64,000 bases of DNA. Origin: Gymnorhina tibicen (taxonomy: Eukaryota; Chordata; Aves; Passeriformes; Artamidae). The notes beneath the pieces are model-generated. The model did not search any database and was not told the DNA's origin. It was given only the letters and a program-made list of their open reading frames with translations. The DNA is taken from assembly GCA_013399875.1 (NCBI GenBank), contig VXAZ01002480.1, positions 193,355-257,354 of the forward strand. The letters are read 5' to 3'. Position 1 is the first letter of the stretch. Each line of letters starts with the position of its first letter. Shown piece after piece: positions 12,802 through 25,000 of this stretch. Both the position numbers and the translations under genes were made by a program.

Positions 12802-15566
12802 AATCTTAGTCTCTGACAAGCCCAAAGATAGCAGCAGGGTCTGAAATTGAGTTTTAGAGCAGAGCAGAGCTGATCTGAGAGCCTGGGGATCCAGCAGCCG
12901 CCCAGACCTCTGCGAGGGGCACACAGGGGGCCCAATCCCAGCATGGGGAGAGAGGTGGCCAAAGCTCCTGCATCCTGGCAAACAGCACGTGTCCAGCTGG
13001 CAGCCAGGGAGAATGGGCTGGTGTTAGGTAACCTTCAGTGTGGCTTGGTTTAACTGCACCACTTGCTGTACACGAACAGATAAGTATTTCACACTGCATT
13101 GCCCTTTACTGAGAGGAATTTTTAGCACTTACTTTTAAAAAGAATTTTTAGATCAAAAGTAATAATATGGCACAACAATCTTACTGCAACTCCGTGAGAG
13201 AACGACAGGAACAGAAGGAATCTCGATGGATTTTGGACATAAATAGTAAGTAAACGGGAGGTGAGGGTGGAAAGCAGAGACACAAAAGGCTTCTGTTCAA
13301 TAAATATGGTTTCTTTCCATGCTTTTCTTTCTTTTAAAAAAATCTCATAGATTTACAGTCCAGCAGGTTTTCTGAAGGGAGGTAGAATCCCTGATCATAC
13401 AGATAAAATACAGTCTATCCCAAATGTGATGGGTCAGTAAGAATAAAAAAGTATTACGAAAAAATAAGAAAAGCCAATTTGCAATTGTCAAAGTGATCCT
13501 GTAGTTACAGTTTTATTTCAGAGAACAAAATGGCCAGTTGGTATGAAAATGGAAAGCACTAAATTTAGAATTCATCATTTTCACTCCTGATATTTTAATT
13601 TTATGGAACTATTGAAGCACAAGTGATTTTGCTATGCACATTACATAAATAACACTATTCAGGCCTTTTCAGCAGGTGACCCTCTCTGTGTTGCACCTGA
13701 GGGTCCCTCACCCCTCACCCTGGCCTTGGCAACAGCATCACTGATGGAAGGAGCTGGGGGGAAGGAACCCAAACCCACCAAAAATCACACCCTAATACCT
13801 ATGCTGCTCACAAACACATTCTGTATTTCCTGGCCACTTTCTCAGGAGCCCTTTGCAGCGACAGCCCGAGCAGCCTGACCTCTCCCTCAGCCCATCCTCG
13901 CTGCCCTGTTTCCCCAGCGCTGAGAGCGGTGCGGACACAGAGGTACATCAGCAGAGACAAAAAGAGCAGGTGCCACGAGAATTACCTGCTTCTGTCTCTT
14001 CCTCCCGAATCAATCCACCAGTCTTGGGCAGAGAGGGTGGTGTGGAGCAGAGCAGTCGCAGGGCACGGCTCCCCAGGGCGGTCCCTGGTTCTGGAGGGCA
14101 GGGGTCTCCGGGCCGGGGGCAGCGCGTGCCCGGCCCCGCTCCCAACGCCCGGGGCACGGGGGCTCCGTGCAAGGGACCTCCTCAGCTGGATGGGACACCC
14201 AGCCCTCCACACAACCCTTCTGATCCACCTCTAAAGGTCTACCCCACAGCAGCTTTTCCCACAGCCTCTTCTTGCCCACCTCCACAGTCCCCCAGCATCG
14301 CTCACCTGGGAAACGAGGCCGACCAGCTCCTCAGAACACGGGAAAAGGAGAAAGGCTGGCAGCAAAACTGGGAGGAATAAAAGCACCTGGTGTGCTCATC
14401 ACTGGGAAGGACGCTTCCCAGCAAGCCTGGCCCACACGAAGGCCCTGTCCCATGGCACTCTCGGCAGTGCCACTCACTCCAGGTGCCCAACACAGCCTGC
14501 GGGTCCCTGCGGCAAAATTATGTCAAATCCCTCGTCACAACGCTCGTTTCTATCGTTAGCTGTGCACCAGTTGCATCAGTTTCTGCTTCTATTTTTCATA
14601 TTCCATCTTTAATTCACTGCTGAGGCACAGGAAATCCCAATGGCCTTGTAATGGCTTGTGGGCAGCTCCTGCCTTCACCACAGAAAAACCAGAGCAGAAC
14701 TGCATCCAGCCTTATGGAGCTGTGTCCATACAACTCCCATGGGATTCAGGTCAGTTCCTCAGCAGCGCACAGACACTTCAATAGGAATTCACAAACTTTA
14801 GACCCACAAGAAGAAATACATCTTGTGAAGAAGAGGAGAAAGTCTCTTTCCACAGACACCACTGACTGATGGTGCTGCCCAGAGTAACAGCAGGGTACAC
14901 CCATAATGCTCTGGACAAACCCAGGCAGTATTTTCCTTAATAAACTCTATTTGCTCTATCATGCTGATGTATTCGTAATTTCATAGGAACTGAGGCCATT
15001 GCTCCTTATCATTTATGACATTAAGTGGTTTGTAATTGGATTGTCCAACCGTGAGCATTAACACAACATCCCAAACTCACAAGCTGCAGCTTCCAAGGAC
15101 CTGTAGATGATCTCGATGTCCAACACTGCTTCAATTTTATTGTTGCCAAAAGCTGTATCTGATGCTGGAACCTTCCATGTCTCAGTTCCATTTATGAGCT
15201 GGTGGGGGTGTGTGCTATGATGGCTTGTCAGAACAAAAACAAGATCCAAATGCTGGTCACATTTCAGCCTCTGAGAAATTTATAATTATCATTAGTGACA
15301 AAGGATGGAATTTTTACTTTAAAAGTGAGAGTTTGTAATGTTGGCCGTGTGAGAGCTGCAGTCTGGTGTGGCCATGTGGGCCGTGCTGAGGGCAGGAGGA
15401 GCCTCTGCCAGCAGCACACAGCTGAACGGGAGGCTGTCCTGAGGGCAGTGCTAACAGAACAATAATCAGATTTCCAATTATTAATCTGATCAATGCCAAA
15501 ACATTCTGCTCTTTGTCCTTACAGATGGATGTTTATAGAATGCAGTGATGCATTTCGGCTCCGTCT
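12802..15566. other. Intronic unique sequence
   Basis: The block is AT-rich around 13100-13650, with GC-rich DNA at about 13850-14300. Long open frames in the GC-rich part overlap on both strands, show no family resemblance and are read as chance. Nothing else is supported. Confidence 0.45.
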
Positions 15567-15752
15567 CACAGAATCACAGAACTCTTTCAGCACGAAAAGA
15601 CCCCCAAGATCGAGGTCCAGTCTTTGACCAAACACCACCCTGCCAACCAGAGCAGAGCACTGAGCGCCACATCCTGTCATTCCTTGAACACCACCAGGCA
15701 GGGATGGGGACTGCACCACCTCCCTGGTAGCTTACTCCAGTGTTTCTTCAAA
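15567..15752 (-). mobile_element. Degraded CR1 LINE 3' fragment
   Basis: The tail cacagaatcacagaactc is clear, and ccttgaacaccaccaggcag with gatggggactgcaccacctc matches the CR1 pattern. Between them the sequence has drifted. This looks older than the other copies. Confidence 0.75.
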
Positions 15753-17118
15753 GCCAGGTCACCCTGACCCAGCTCCATCCTCCCCTGCTCCCACTGCAGC
15801 TCCTCTTCCTCCTGCTCCTGTACCGCCGGCAGCTCTCCGTCCCTTCGCGTGCCGCGAGGCTGGCCCTTCTGACAAAGGCTCGGGGCTGCTTTCAGGCACA
15901 TCTGCCACTCAACAGGCAGCATATGTTGATCCATAAAAAGGTTTCCTTAATCAAAGACCTCAAAAGGAGATCTCTTTTGGGTTCAGGAGGGGAGGGGGAG
16001 CAGGGATGCTGCGGGTGGATTTTATTGTAGAATCTAATGCTGAAAAAATGCTCTCATCTAAGAGCCAGGAAGAACCCGAGCAGCCAACTGCTATCGAGCC
16101 TCGATGCACACACAGGAATTCAGGTGAGAAACACCCCTGCTGACACAAGCCACAGCGAGCTCTCCCTGCACCAGCGGCAGGAGCTGCCTTGTGGTCCCGC
16201 TCCGACGCCGTTTCTGCTTCCAGACCGAGCGGAGCCGCTGCCGGGCGCTGGGGATGCAGCCCGTGCAGCCAGCCACCGCAGGGCATCCATCACCTCTGCC
16301 ACAGGCCACGCCAGCCACCGCGGGGACATCAGCCACCTCCTCCCCACCTGCCCTGAGCCACGGCCACGCTCCAGCACCGCTGCTGGCAGCGCCAGCCCCC
16401 CGTGGAGCCCTGCAGGGGTGGCCCAGGGCCATCCGTGCGTGTTTGGGGGGAGGACGATGCCTCTGCCCTCTGCTCTCTTACACCTCTTGCCTGTCCACAG
16501 GTCCCTGGCTGCTGGAGTGGGGGGTCTATCCCACCTCCCATCCCACGTACACTCCCTCACCAGTGTGACTCACCCACAGAGAATGATGGGGGCTCAAATA
16601 AACCCCAGGCACTTTCCAATGCAAATGTTAATAAGGCACCGAGTGTATAACAATAACAAAAGTGGGCAGCTTGTTTGATAAATCGCTCTCTTGAAGTCTG
16701 ATCTTTCAGAAACCCCAAACAGGTCCCCAGTGGGGAAGTGCAGGATAATCCCCAGCTCCTTGCAGTGGAGCTCACTGCTCACTCAGTCACTCCAGACCAT
16801 TCAGTGGCGCTTCCCACTCTGCAATTTTCCTGCTGCTGCCCCCACAACCTGAGATCCAGACAACGAGGCAGTGCTGGACCCCATCATCACTGCATCTTCT
16901 GTGCTCTGCCACTCTCCTGTGGCTTTTACCGATGACACACTCACAGCTTAGCAACATCCACAAAAGAAGAAAAATCACTAGGTACAACCTGGGAGATTGC
17001 ATCAGAGGGAGGATCCCCCTGTGTGTGCTCTGAGCTTTCTCACACGCCTGCTCCTGGTCACTGTCCCCAGCCGAGGGAGCTGCTCCTGTGCTGGGTGCAA
17101 GGGTGGAGCATGCTGTGG
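15753..17118. other. Intronic unique sequence
   Basis: GC-rich DNA at about 16100-16560 carries open frames on both strands with mutually exclusive, unrecognisable products. No gene is supported. Confidence 0.45.
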
Positions 17119-17335
17119 AATCAGAGAGTCACAGAACCACAGAATATCCTGGGTTGGAAAGGATTCACAAGGAGTCCAGCTCCTGTCCCTGCACAGACAC
17201 CCCAACACCCCCACCCTGGGCATCCCTGGCAGCGCTGTCCCAACGCTCCTGGAGCTCTGGCAGCCTCGGGGCCGTGCCCATTCCCTGGGGAGCCTGGGCA
17301 GTGCCCAGCACCCTCTGGGGGAAAAACCAATTCCT
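17119..17335 (-). mobile_element. CR1 LINE 3' fragment, divergent subtype
   Basis: The tail aatcagagagtcacagaacc is followed by a gggttggaaaggattcacaa word. The body (cctgtccctgcacagacacc, gcagtgcccagcaccctctg) differs from the common subtype here and resembles another CR1 subfamily. The right end is uncertain. Confidence 0.75.
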
Positions 17336-20057
17336 AGTGTTAATGTCCTTCACACCACTCCTGCTGCAGTTGCCCATATCCGTGGGCAGCCTCGGGGGCC
17401 AGGCGGGATGGGGTCTGACCAGCACTGATGGGCCAACACCAGAGGCTCTCCAGCACCCTGGGACCCCCAGACGCCGCTCACCCGGCTGTGCCCCCCCAGA
17501 ACCAGGCTGCCCTTTGACGGCGCCGGGGTGGGGCGTCTCCCGTGTCTCCGGAGCCTGCCAGTGACACGGCGCGCGACCGAGCGACGGCAGCAGTGTCCAG
17601 CAGGGATGTGCGCCCCAACTCCCTGCCTGTGGCTCTGGCAAACCCTCAGCCTCGTGTGAGATCCAGGACAATAGAGGAAAAATCAAGGGCAAGAAATATC
17701 TGTGGCAGCTAAATATCAAGGGATTAAGTTTCCAGCCTTTCTTTAAGGGGAAAAATCCAACATTTATAAAGCTGGAAAAAAAGAAAATGGATCAAGCTAG
17801 TGTTGATGTCAAAGAGGGATTCAGTTGAGAATAGACTTGAAGGGAATTTTATTTATGGTGCAGCTGCTGGGTGGGCATCTGTGACCTTTAGAAAATGGAT
17901 TAAAGCCTTTCTATACCCAGCTCCAGGCTGTGTGAATTATTAAAGCAACAAAATCATGAAGTTGAAGTACTTGTGCAAAGCAACCCCCACACAGCCAGCC
18001 TTCCCCGGGAGGGCCAGTGCAGAGCCAGGCACAGGGACCAGGACCCCCAGCCCCCTCTAGAGCAGACCGAAAGCCAGGCCCCCACGGGCCTCCAGCCACC
18101 ACCCCAGGAACAGTGGTTCCCTCTGGAAGATTCCATTTCCTGATGCTGCTCATTCCAGCCCCAACCGTGGTTTAACCCCCTATTTGCAATGGCACACAAA
18201 GACACAAATCCATGCTGAAAAACTTCAGATGTGCTCTTATTTCTTCACAGCAGTGAAGTGTAAATAATGAATCCCCACAACCCCATCCAGCTCTTTATCC
18301 CTCGGAAAAGGCGGCTGGGGCTGGGGCTGCAGAATCAAAAGGGAAGCCCAGGTGGGAGGAGGAGTACAGGAGCAAACATCCCCAGCAGCCTCATGGATCA
18401 AATGGACGGGGACTGAGGCCAGAAGAGGCCAACTTTTAACAGGGAGAGGTCCAGACCCTGCAATGCCACCGATGCCTTCGGAGATGTCTGGGTCTCGTCC
18501 TGTCTCTCGTGGAGCACAATGAACCTCAGAGCATATTTCCCATTAAAACGGGGCCACAAACTGCACCCCATTCTAGGAACCCTCTCCTGGCTGCTGTTCC
18601 TTGGGAAATGGCACCAGAGCAGCCAAAACCCGAGCAGCTGCTGCTGCTGCTGCTTGGAAAGGAGCCTGTGCTACAGGAGGAACACTATGCTGATATTAAA
18701 TCACTGAAAATCAAATAACAGCACCTCTACTATGTGTGGAAAATATTACACGCTTGCTAATTGGAGTAAACATGGAATTGAACCTGACCTTCATTTGATT
18801 AATTGTACTTTAAAGCTGATTAAACCTATCTCTAGAAAAGAGAAATTGGCCAGGGGCTCTCAGGCTCCTCAGAAGGGATTTCTGAGTTCCTTTTTCCTTC
18901 CTTTCCTACAGTTCCCATACCGAGGACCTCACAGTCTGTCCTGAGAGGTGCCCAGAGGGCCCGTGGAAGAAAATGCTGTGCCCAAGGCCACCACAGGCGC
19001 TGCTCCCAGGTCCTGTCCCTGTGCGATCACACGGTGCCACAGCTCCCACAGGTCATTCACACACTGAGGGTCCACTCAGACATGGACACTGGCTCCTAAA
19101 TATCTTCCTGAACACAGGACAGAGTGGTTAAATCAAGCAAAGCAACTAAGTCACTCCTCAATTTCAAGTACACTTGCCAGGTAGGGAGTTTTATGTTTTC
19201 TGTAATTAAATGCGAGTTGTAAATGACTTGGTAAACGCAAAAAGCTTTTCTCAGTGTCAGAGGAAATTCAGCATATTGACATAATTATCCAGAAAGATGA
19301 CAGATGAATCATTTCAGCATTTTGTTGAAGGTGTATGTACAGTTCTGATGCCTGATAGACTGCTACATGCTAGACTTAACCTTTCTGCAACACAAAGCGC
19401 AGAGCGAGCAGCCACAGGGAGCAGCCACAAGGAGCAGCTCTCTTCAAAGCCAAGGGAGTCCTGCCCTGGGATAAGGATGGTTTTTGCTCTGTTTCACGTT
19501 CTGAGCAGAATTATTTTTTCAGGTGCTGCTGCTTAAAAGAGTAAAACCTCCTTCTCTGGAAAATTTATATTTGAAGCGTGAATCTTCTATCAGCTTGGAA
19601 CAATAATGTGAGCTGCTCTTTTTCACTCAGGTTTTGAGTTAGTGTTTGGTCTTTGATTGTGAGCTGAAGACACAAGACCCTGAGTGTTCCTGTTCTCACC
19701 CGGAGTGTCTGGGGAGACTTTCTTCTGCTGTTTGCCTCATCCTCACAGCGCAAGGACTGAGCTGGTATTTAATCATTCGCCATCGTTCAACAGAAGCCCA
19801 GAAATCTGACAGAGCTCTGCTGCAAGCTTTCGCCTCTCCTTGCTCAAGGGACGTATCTGCAAAGGGGGGTGAGTGTTTCAAACCACCCCCTCAGTGACTT
19901 CCACACTGCTGGCAATCCATTTTCATTAGCCCTGGAAGCCCCAGGCGGAATTCACGTGGGTGGGTTGTGCCAGAGCAGGGCGAGCGATCTCTGGTGCTCA
20001 TCAGGAGCTGAGGCTGTAACGAAACATCTTCACTAGGAGGAAGCACCAACAGCAGCA
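17336..20057. other. Intronic unique sequence
   Basis: A GC-rich part (17380-17640) gives way to AT-rich sequence. A short (CTG)n run at about 18638-18652 is too short to be notable. Positions 18680-18840 are AT-rich with several ATTA and TAAT cores. No gene is recognised. Confidence 0.4.
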
Positions 20058-20572
20058 CTGGGACCGACAGTCCCCTCTCCCGGCTCTCAGCACAGCTGGA
20101 CTCAGGAGCAGCACTGGGACTGAGTCCCCTCTCCCGGCTCTCAGCACAGCTGGACTCAGGGGCAGCACCGGGACCGAGTCCCCTCTCCCGGCTCTCAGCA
20201 CAGCTGGACTCAGGGGCAACACTGTGACCGACAGCCCCCTCTGCTGGCTCTCAGCAGAGCNGGACTGAGTCCCCTCTCCCGGCTCTCAGCACAGCTGGAC
20301 TCAGGGGCAGCACTGGGACTGAGTCCCCTCTCCCAGCTCTCAGCACAGCTGGACTCAGTGGCAGCACCGGGACTGAGTCCCCTCTCCCGACTCTCAGCAC
20401 AGCTGGACTCAGTGGCAGCACCGGGACTGAGTCCCCTCTCCCAGCTCTCAGCACAGCTGGACTCAGTGGCAGCACCGGGACTGAGTCCCCTCTCCCGGCT
20501 CTCAGCACAGCTGGACTCAGGGGCAGCACTGGGACTGAGTCCCCTCTCCCGGCTCTCAGCACAGCTGGACTC
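20058..20572. repeat. 54 bp minisatellite (about 10 units) containing a gap N
   Basis: The word cacagctgg recurs at 20091, 20145, 20199, then after the gap at 20290, 20344, 20398, 20452, 20506 and 20560, with a spacing of 54 bp throughout. A variant unit (cagagcN) lies at 20255-20261. The unit reads as actgggactgagtcccctct, then cccggctctcagcacagctg, then gactcaggggcagc. Because 54 is divisible by 3 the array stays open in several frames (an 18-residue repeat), which is not evidence of coding. The N at 20261 breaks the phase, so the true copy number is unknown. Confidence 0.9.
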
Positions 20573-21228
20573 TCCCCGCACACACTGTGGCTGATCTTGT
20601 GCTGCTGCCGTCACTCGGCGCTGACGCTGCTTAATATGTTTAAAGTATGCAGAAAGAGATTTTCAGTAACTGGTAAGAATTTGGATTCTTCTGGCCAAAC
20701 AGGTCTCAGATCTCCTGGGAAGTTCCTGCTTTTGCAAAGTTTCCATCTTCCAGCCATCCGAGCGTAGCAGGTCAGGCTGCTCCCGAGGCCGTGGCCCAGC
20801 GGGACATGGCCTTGTCAGGCTGCACCACACAGAGGGAGAAGGCAAAGGACAGTGTGGGTCATGTCCAGAGCCAGATCTGGATTTCCTCACCCTCACGGCA
20901 TCAGCTTTTGATCAAAGTACAATGGGAGGAACCGGCCAAGATGACCCGACTGGAGGGAAACACGAGCAGGTGCAGCCTGCCCCAGCCACTCGGCTTGGCC
21001 TGGTCCTCCTGCAGCGCGTGGGGACACTCGTGCCGCCCTCGGAGCTGGGCTGGGCCGCTCCACGGGTTTGACATCGCACGTCTCGCACCCTTCCCGAGGC
21101 CATGGCCCACGGCCCACGGCACTCGAGAGCCACCCGAGCAGTGGCACACCCAGGTCAGCAGCGCCCAGGGATCCCCCCGGGACTGCCGCTCCGCAGCTCC
21201 TGCCCGCCACGCATGGGGGCTGCACAGG

Positions 21229-21536
21229 GGGCACGGCCCCAGCCGCTCACAGCAAAGCACGGGTGATGGAGAGAGGGACTGCAGAGCTCCCAGTGTGCCC
21301 AGAGCACCGCGCTGGCACTGCCAGCTCAGGGGGCACGGCCCCGGCCGCTCACAGCAAAGCACGGGTGACAGACACAGGGACTGCAGAGCTCCCGGTGTGC
21401 CCCGAGCACCGCGCTGGCACTGCCAGCTCAGGGGGCACGGCCCCGGCCGCTCACAGCAAAGCACGGGTGATGGACACAGGGACTGCAGAGCTCCCGGTGT
21501 GCCCCGAGCACCGTGCTGGCACTGCCAGCTCAGGGG
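21229..21536. repeat. 102 bp minisatellite (3 units)
   Basis: The word gcacggcccc recurs at 21231, 21333 and 21435, exactly 102 bp apart, and a fourth unit starts and breaks off near 21531. Each unit contains cagcaaagcacgggtga, gggactgcagagctccc and gcgctggcactgccagctca. Units 2 and 3 are nearly identical and unit 1 is more diverged. The length is a multiple of 3, so frames remain open across it by chance. Confidence 0.9.
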
Positions 21537-22138
21537 GACGCGGGGAGTCACCGGCACGGGGGGAGCGAGAGCTGGCCACAAAGGGAATGCGGAAGGACTA
21601 ACACCAGGAAACCAAGCAGTAACCGATCCCCAGAGATGCACAGCTCTTTGATCATCACCTCCCACATCCTCCCACCTGCTTGGCAAGAAAAAACAGTTAA
21701 AAATAAAAACCAAAACCTCTCCACCATAACTGATTTCTGATTGGGAAAACAGCCCAGGACTTCATAGAACCCTCTTGACCAGTGTGCCAGCTCAGTCAAG
21801 CACCATGGGCAACTTCCAGCACCTTCCTGACTCACTGCCCCCCCTCACAACCCAGATATCCCCACAGGAAACTGAAAACATAAAGAATGTTTGCTGTAAA
21901 ATGGTCACAATTGTGCTGGTAATTTAAAATACATCTGTTGCACCAAGATGCCAAGAATTAAAGCAATGCCAAATGGCAACAAGGAATTTTCCTGAACATT
22001 TTTCCTGTGTCGACTGAGCAGCCACCATAAAAAAAATACAAAAATAGCCAATTTCGGCCCCGTTACTGTTCCAATAACCCACAAGTACATAACAGCAGAC
22101 ACCTGATAAACCATGCAAGACCGAGTGCTCAAGCCTAC
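21537..22138. other. Intronic unique sequence next to the glycine-loop exon
   Basis: AT-rich intron of about 600 bp leads to the donor at 22138. No element is recognised. Confidence 0.5.
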
Positions 22139-22194
22139 CTTGCCAAAGCTTCCCTTCCCAATCGCCCGGAGAATCTGGAAGTGGTCAAAGTTCA
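22139..22194 (-). CDS. STK32C: STK32C coding exon: glycine-rich loop
   Basis: 56 bp exon. The acceptor ttcttctttaccttgtag precedes TG AAC TTT GAC, completing a Val codon (G|TG) from an upstream exon. It ends GGC AAG before donor GTAGGC, in phase 0. It encodes NFDHFQILRAIGKGSFGK. GKGSFG is the ATP phosphate-binding loop, and NFDHFxILRAIGKGSFGK is shared by all STK32 paralogues. It is the most 5' STK32C exon recognisable in the window. The upstream exon must end in one unpaired base (phase 1), normally after Glu-Asp in this family. Confidence 0.96.
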
Positions 22195-23432
22195 CTACAA
22201 GGTAAAGAAGAAAGAATTTACATTTGTAAGTGCTTTACTACAAATAAGATTGCATTTAAAAGAAGACAGGGAGACAACTACAAAGCGTTGGCCAAGCTTT
22301 TATTAAAAGTTTGCCTCTGGGGAAGCTGCAGGACAGCAGCTGCTTTCCTTTCAAGTCCCTTTTCACCTGCTTGAGGGAACTGGCAGAGGGTTGAATGAGG
22401 TTGCTAAATTAGTGGTTTAGCACAAGTTAAAATACAGCTTTGACCTGTGTGGACCCAGGGGGAGCCTCACAGAGCTCAGAGGCAAACTGCAAGTGTGGCA
22501 AAGTGGGCAGTGTGGAGAGACCCTGCCCCACACTCTGCCCCTGCCCCATGGCCCCTGCCCCACAGCCCCTGGCCCTGCTCCCTCGCCTGTGCTCAGGCAG
22601 CGCTGGGCGTGCTGGGGTGGTGCTGCCAAAGGACAGCAGTCAGAGCACAGGGACACTTCCACTCCCTTCACACAAAAACCCATCTGGATCCGTTGTTTCT
22701 TCCCGAGGCAGGGCGAGGAGCAATGGCAAGAAATGATCGTGCAGCCGCAATACCTCAGCCACTGCCTCGATCAGATGCTGCTGCAAACAAAATTATATTT
22801 ATACCAAAGCGCTGCTGTGATTTAATTTAATACCAGTTTTAAATAAAAAAGACGAGGTGAGGAGGAGCTCGCTGATGGACTGAGCCCACCTGCTCAGATC
22901 CAGCTGTCAGCCCTTGACAGTTCTACCATGAGACCCTGACTGTGCAGGGGACCCTCAGCATCCCTCGCCAGACGTCTGGATGAAAAATGCTTGGCGTGGG
23001 CTTGGGGGCTTGCAGCTCGAGATGGGCAACAATGAGCACTGACTCTGTTGACTGGCCACAGAGACCAAAATCACTCAGGAAGAGTGGGAACAAAGAATTC
23101 ACTATAAATATTGCGAGTCCCACTCCCAGATCTTAAATAAATGCACATCTGTCATCTCTGAGGATGAATCAAGAGCCCACGCATGCCCATAGAGTTCCTA
23201 TTACCCTTTTGTGCTAGGCTTATATCCAAAATATTGTTATTGTCACTTTTGTGGGACATTTTCTGCAGGAGAGCTCAGAAAACTCTGCCAAATGAAACTG
23301 AAAACAGAATCTGGGCCAGCTCTCACTCTGTGCCTCCTGCACCCCCAGTCCCCTCCCTCAGTGATGTGGAAGGGCTGATGCACCACGACTGCTCCACGTT
23401 TATTGGTTTAATTGACTTTGTGGAGATTGGCC
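22195..23432. other. Intronic unique sequence
   Basis: Mixed GC content with a C-rich patch at about 22520-22600 (ccctgccccacactctgccc-like runs). No gene or repeat family recognised. Confidence 0.4.
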
Positions 23433-23488
23433 AAAGGCTGGACTCATTGAGCTTGGAGGTTTATTCCAGCATTAATGATTCTGTGATC
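23433..23488 (+). mobile_element. CR1 LINE 3' end fragment, plus orientation
   Basis: aaggctggactcattgagct, then tggaggtttattccagcatt and aatgattctgtgat match the CR1 3' terminus read in the sense direction. Only about 56 bp remain. It is opposite in orientation to most copies here. Confidence 0.65.
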
Positions 23489-24244
23489 TCCCTGGGATTT
23501 CTCCAGGAGATCCCACGACAGAGCCCCTGGGGACAGCAGTGTCCCCCCAGCATTCTGACAGCCTCCCACGTGCCCGGGGGAAGGGCTCAGCCCCACGGGT
23601 GGTGTGTCACCTCCTCATCACCTCCCTTCTCTGTGGGCCTTTCATTTAAGCACTGATTTTATTGAGGATTTTCCTACCATACCTACCAGAGGGGCTGCAG
23701 TGTGCACTGCAAAACTGCAGCTTCAGCTTCATAAATATTCTGTCTGAAATCTTCTGGCTGAAGCATTTGGAGCAACAGATCAAATGTTTTCCACGTGCAA
23801 TCAAATCCATTGACTGACCTCCCGTCACCAAGAGGATGCCCAGCTACAGTGAGCCCCTTGGAAGGGCAGCATTTTCCTGGCAGTTAAACCACATGCAAGT
23901 GCTTATGATCTGCCACCACTCCAGGAGGAGAGCTTTTGACAATTCTTTGTTATAATGTTTGTAATACTGTGTAAAAAAGCATTGCCACTGAGAAAACAAA
24001 CCCCAAAGTGTCATTTCCATGTATCCATGACTACAGCTGATCTGGGAAGCCTGCTCAAGTCAGCAGGCAGGAAACAAACCTAGATATGAATATTCACCAG
24101 GCCCTTGAACCTATCAGCAGAGATGTCACTTCTAATAAATTAATACAGAGTTCTGCTGATGGGAAGTTCAGATGATGCACTGACTGGTTTCCCAGTTCCA
24201 GTATTTTCTGCAGGACTCAGTAAGAAATCCGATAATTCTATGTA

Positions 24245-24272
24245 AGTAAACGATTCTATGATTCCATGATCC
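24245..24272 (+). mobile_element. CR1 3' terminal scrap, plus orientation
   Basis: agtaaacgattctatgattc followed by catgat resembles the CR1 terminal 8 bp repeat. It is very short, so the call is tentative. Confidence 0.4.
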
Positions 24273-24374
24273 CAATAAAGCAAAAGCAATCTCAGCATTT
24301 GAAGAAGAAAATCATAGTAGCAGTGTGTTGCTTTTTGTGCACAGCACGCTGGATTACTAAAAATGTTAACTTAC

Positions 24375-24483
24375 CACTACAGAATATGTGATTATCCCTG
24401 AAATAGAAACCCTGAACCTGCCTGGAACAATTGCGTATGCTCCAGAGGCTCCGCTCTCGGAGCTGACAGGAGAAAGCTGTCAT
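24375..24483 (-). other. Candidate alternative first coding exon of STK32C (speculative)
   Basis: On the minus strand an ATG at 24483-24481 opens a 36-codon frame (starting MTAFSCQLRERSLW, ending FRDNHIFCS). It runs into TGT AGT G followed by a consensus donor GTAAGT at 24374. The leftover G is the phase needed to join TG AAC TTT of the exon at 22194, giving Ser-Val-Asn-Phe-Asp-His-Phe. A strong acceptor (tttctatttcag) also lies inside at 24398, so a 23 bp cassette exon (24375-24397) is another reading. The peptide does not resemble known STK32 N-termini and the ATG context is weak. It may be coincidence. Confidence 0.2.
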
Positions 24484-24960
24484 TCACCCACAGCCAGAGG
24501 AGCTGATTATCTGGGGGTGACTGGTACGAGCCTGAGTCACAGACGCCAGCGGAGTGACTGGTGGCAGCGAGCAGGAGGTGACAGCTGCTGCCTTTCACAG
24601 GCCCTGCTCACCCCCTGCTCTGCCACAGCACGGCTCCGACAGCCACGATCTGGAGAGCCGGGAATGGCCTTGGCCGCAGGACCAGCCGGAGTAACTCACG
24701 AGAGGGGCAGAGGGACCTGAAAACCTGGATGCTTTAGGAAGCATTTCTGTGCCGAGAGGCTGCTCAAGCCCTGGCACAGCTCGTGCAGACACGGGCACCA
24801 TCCAAGCCTGTCAGTGTTCAGGAGGCATTTGGACAATGCCCTTAGCAGCATGCTTTAGCTTGGGGCAGGCCTGAAGCACCAAACTGTGGGACTTGATGAG
24901 TCCAGGTGAGTGGGACTAGTAGGTGCCTTACAACTGAAAATATTTGGTTCTTCTGTTCCG

Positions 24961-25000
24961 TTCCATCCCATCCCATCCCATCCCATCCCATCCCATCCCC
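24961..25000. repeat. CCATC pentanucleotide microsatellite (left copy)
   Basis: About seven tandem catcc units (ccatcccatcccatcccatc...) end in ccccatctg. The second copy of the surrounding duplication has the same array with a slightly different end. Confidence 0.85.

Noticed and set aside
11979..12809. 276-codon plus-strand frame
   Set aside because: Its end is CR1 antisense sequence and the remainder has no domain or splice support.
20001..20614. Repeats considered as a CRISPR array
   Set aside because: The 54 bp units are contiguous near-identical tandem repeats without unique spacers, in a vertebrate genome.
20791..21713. Frames of 286 (plus) and 270 (minus) codons
   Set aside because: Both are kept open by the 102 bp minisatellite, whose unit is a multiple of three.
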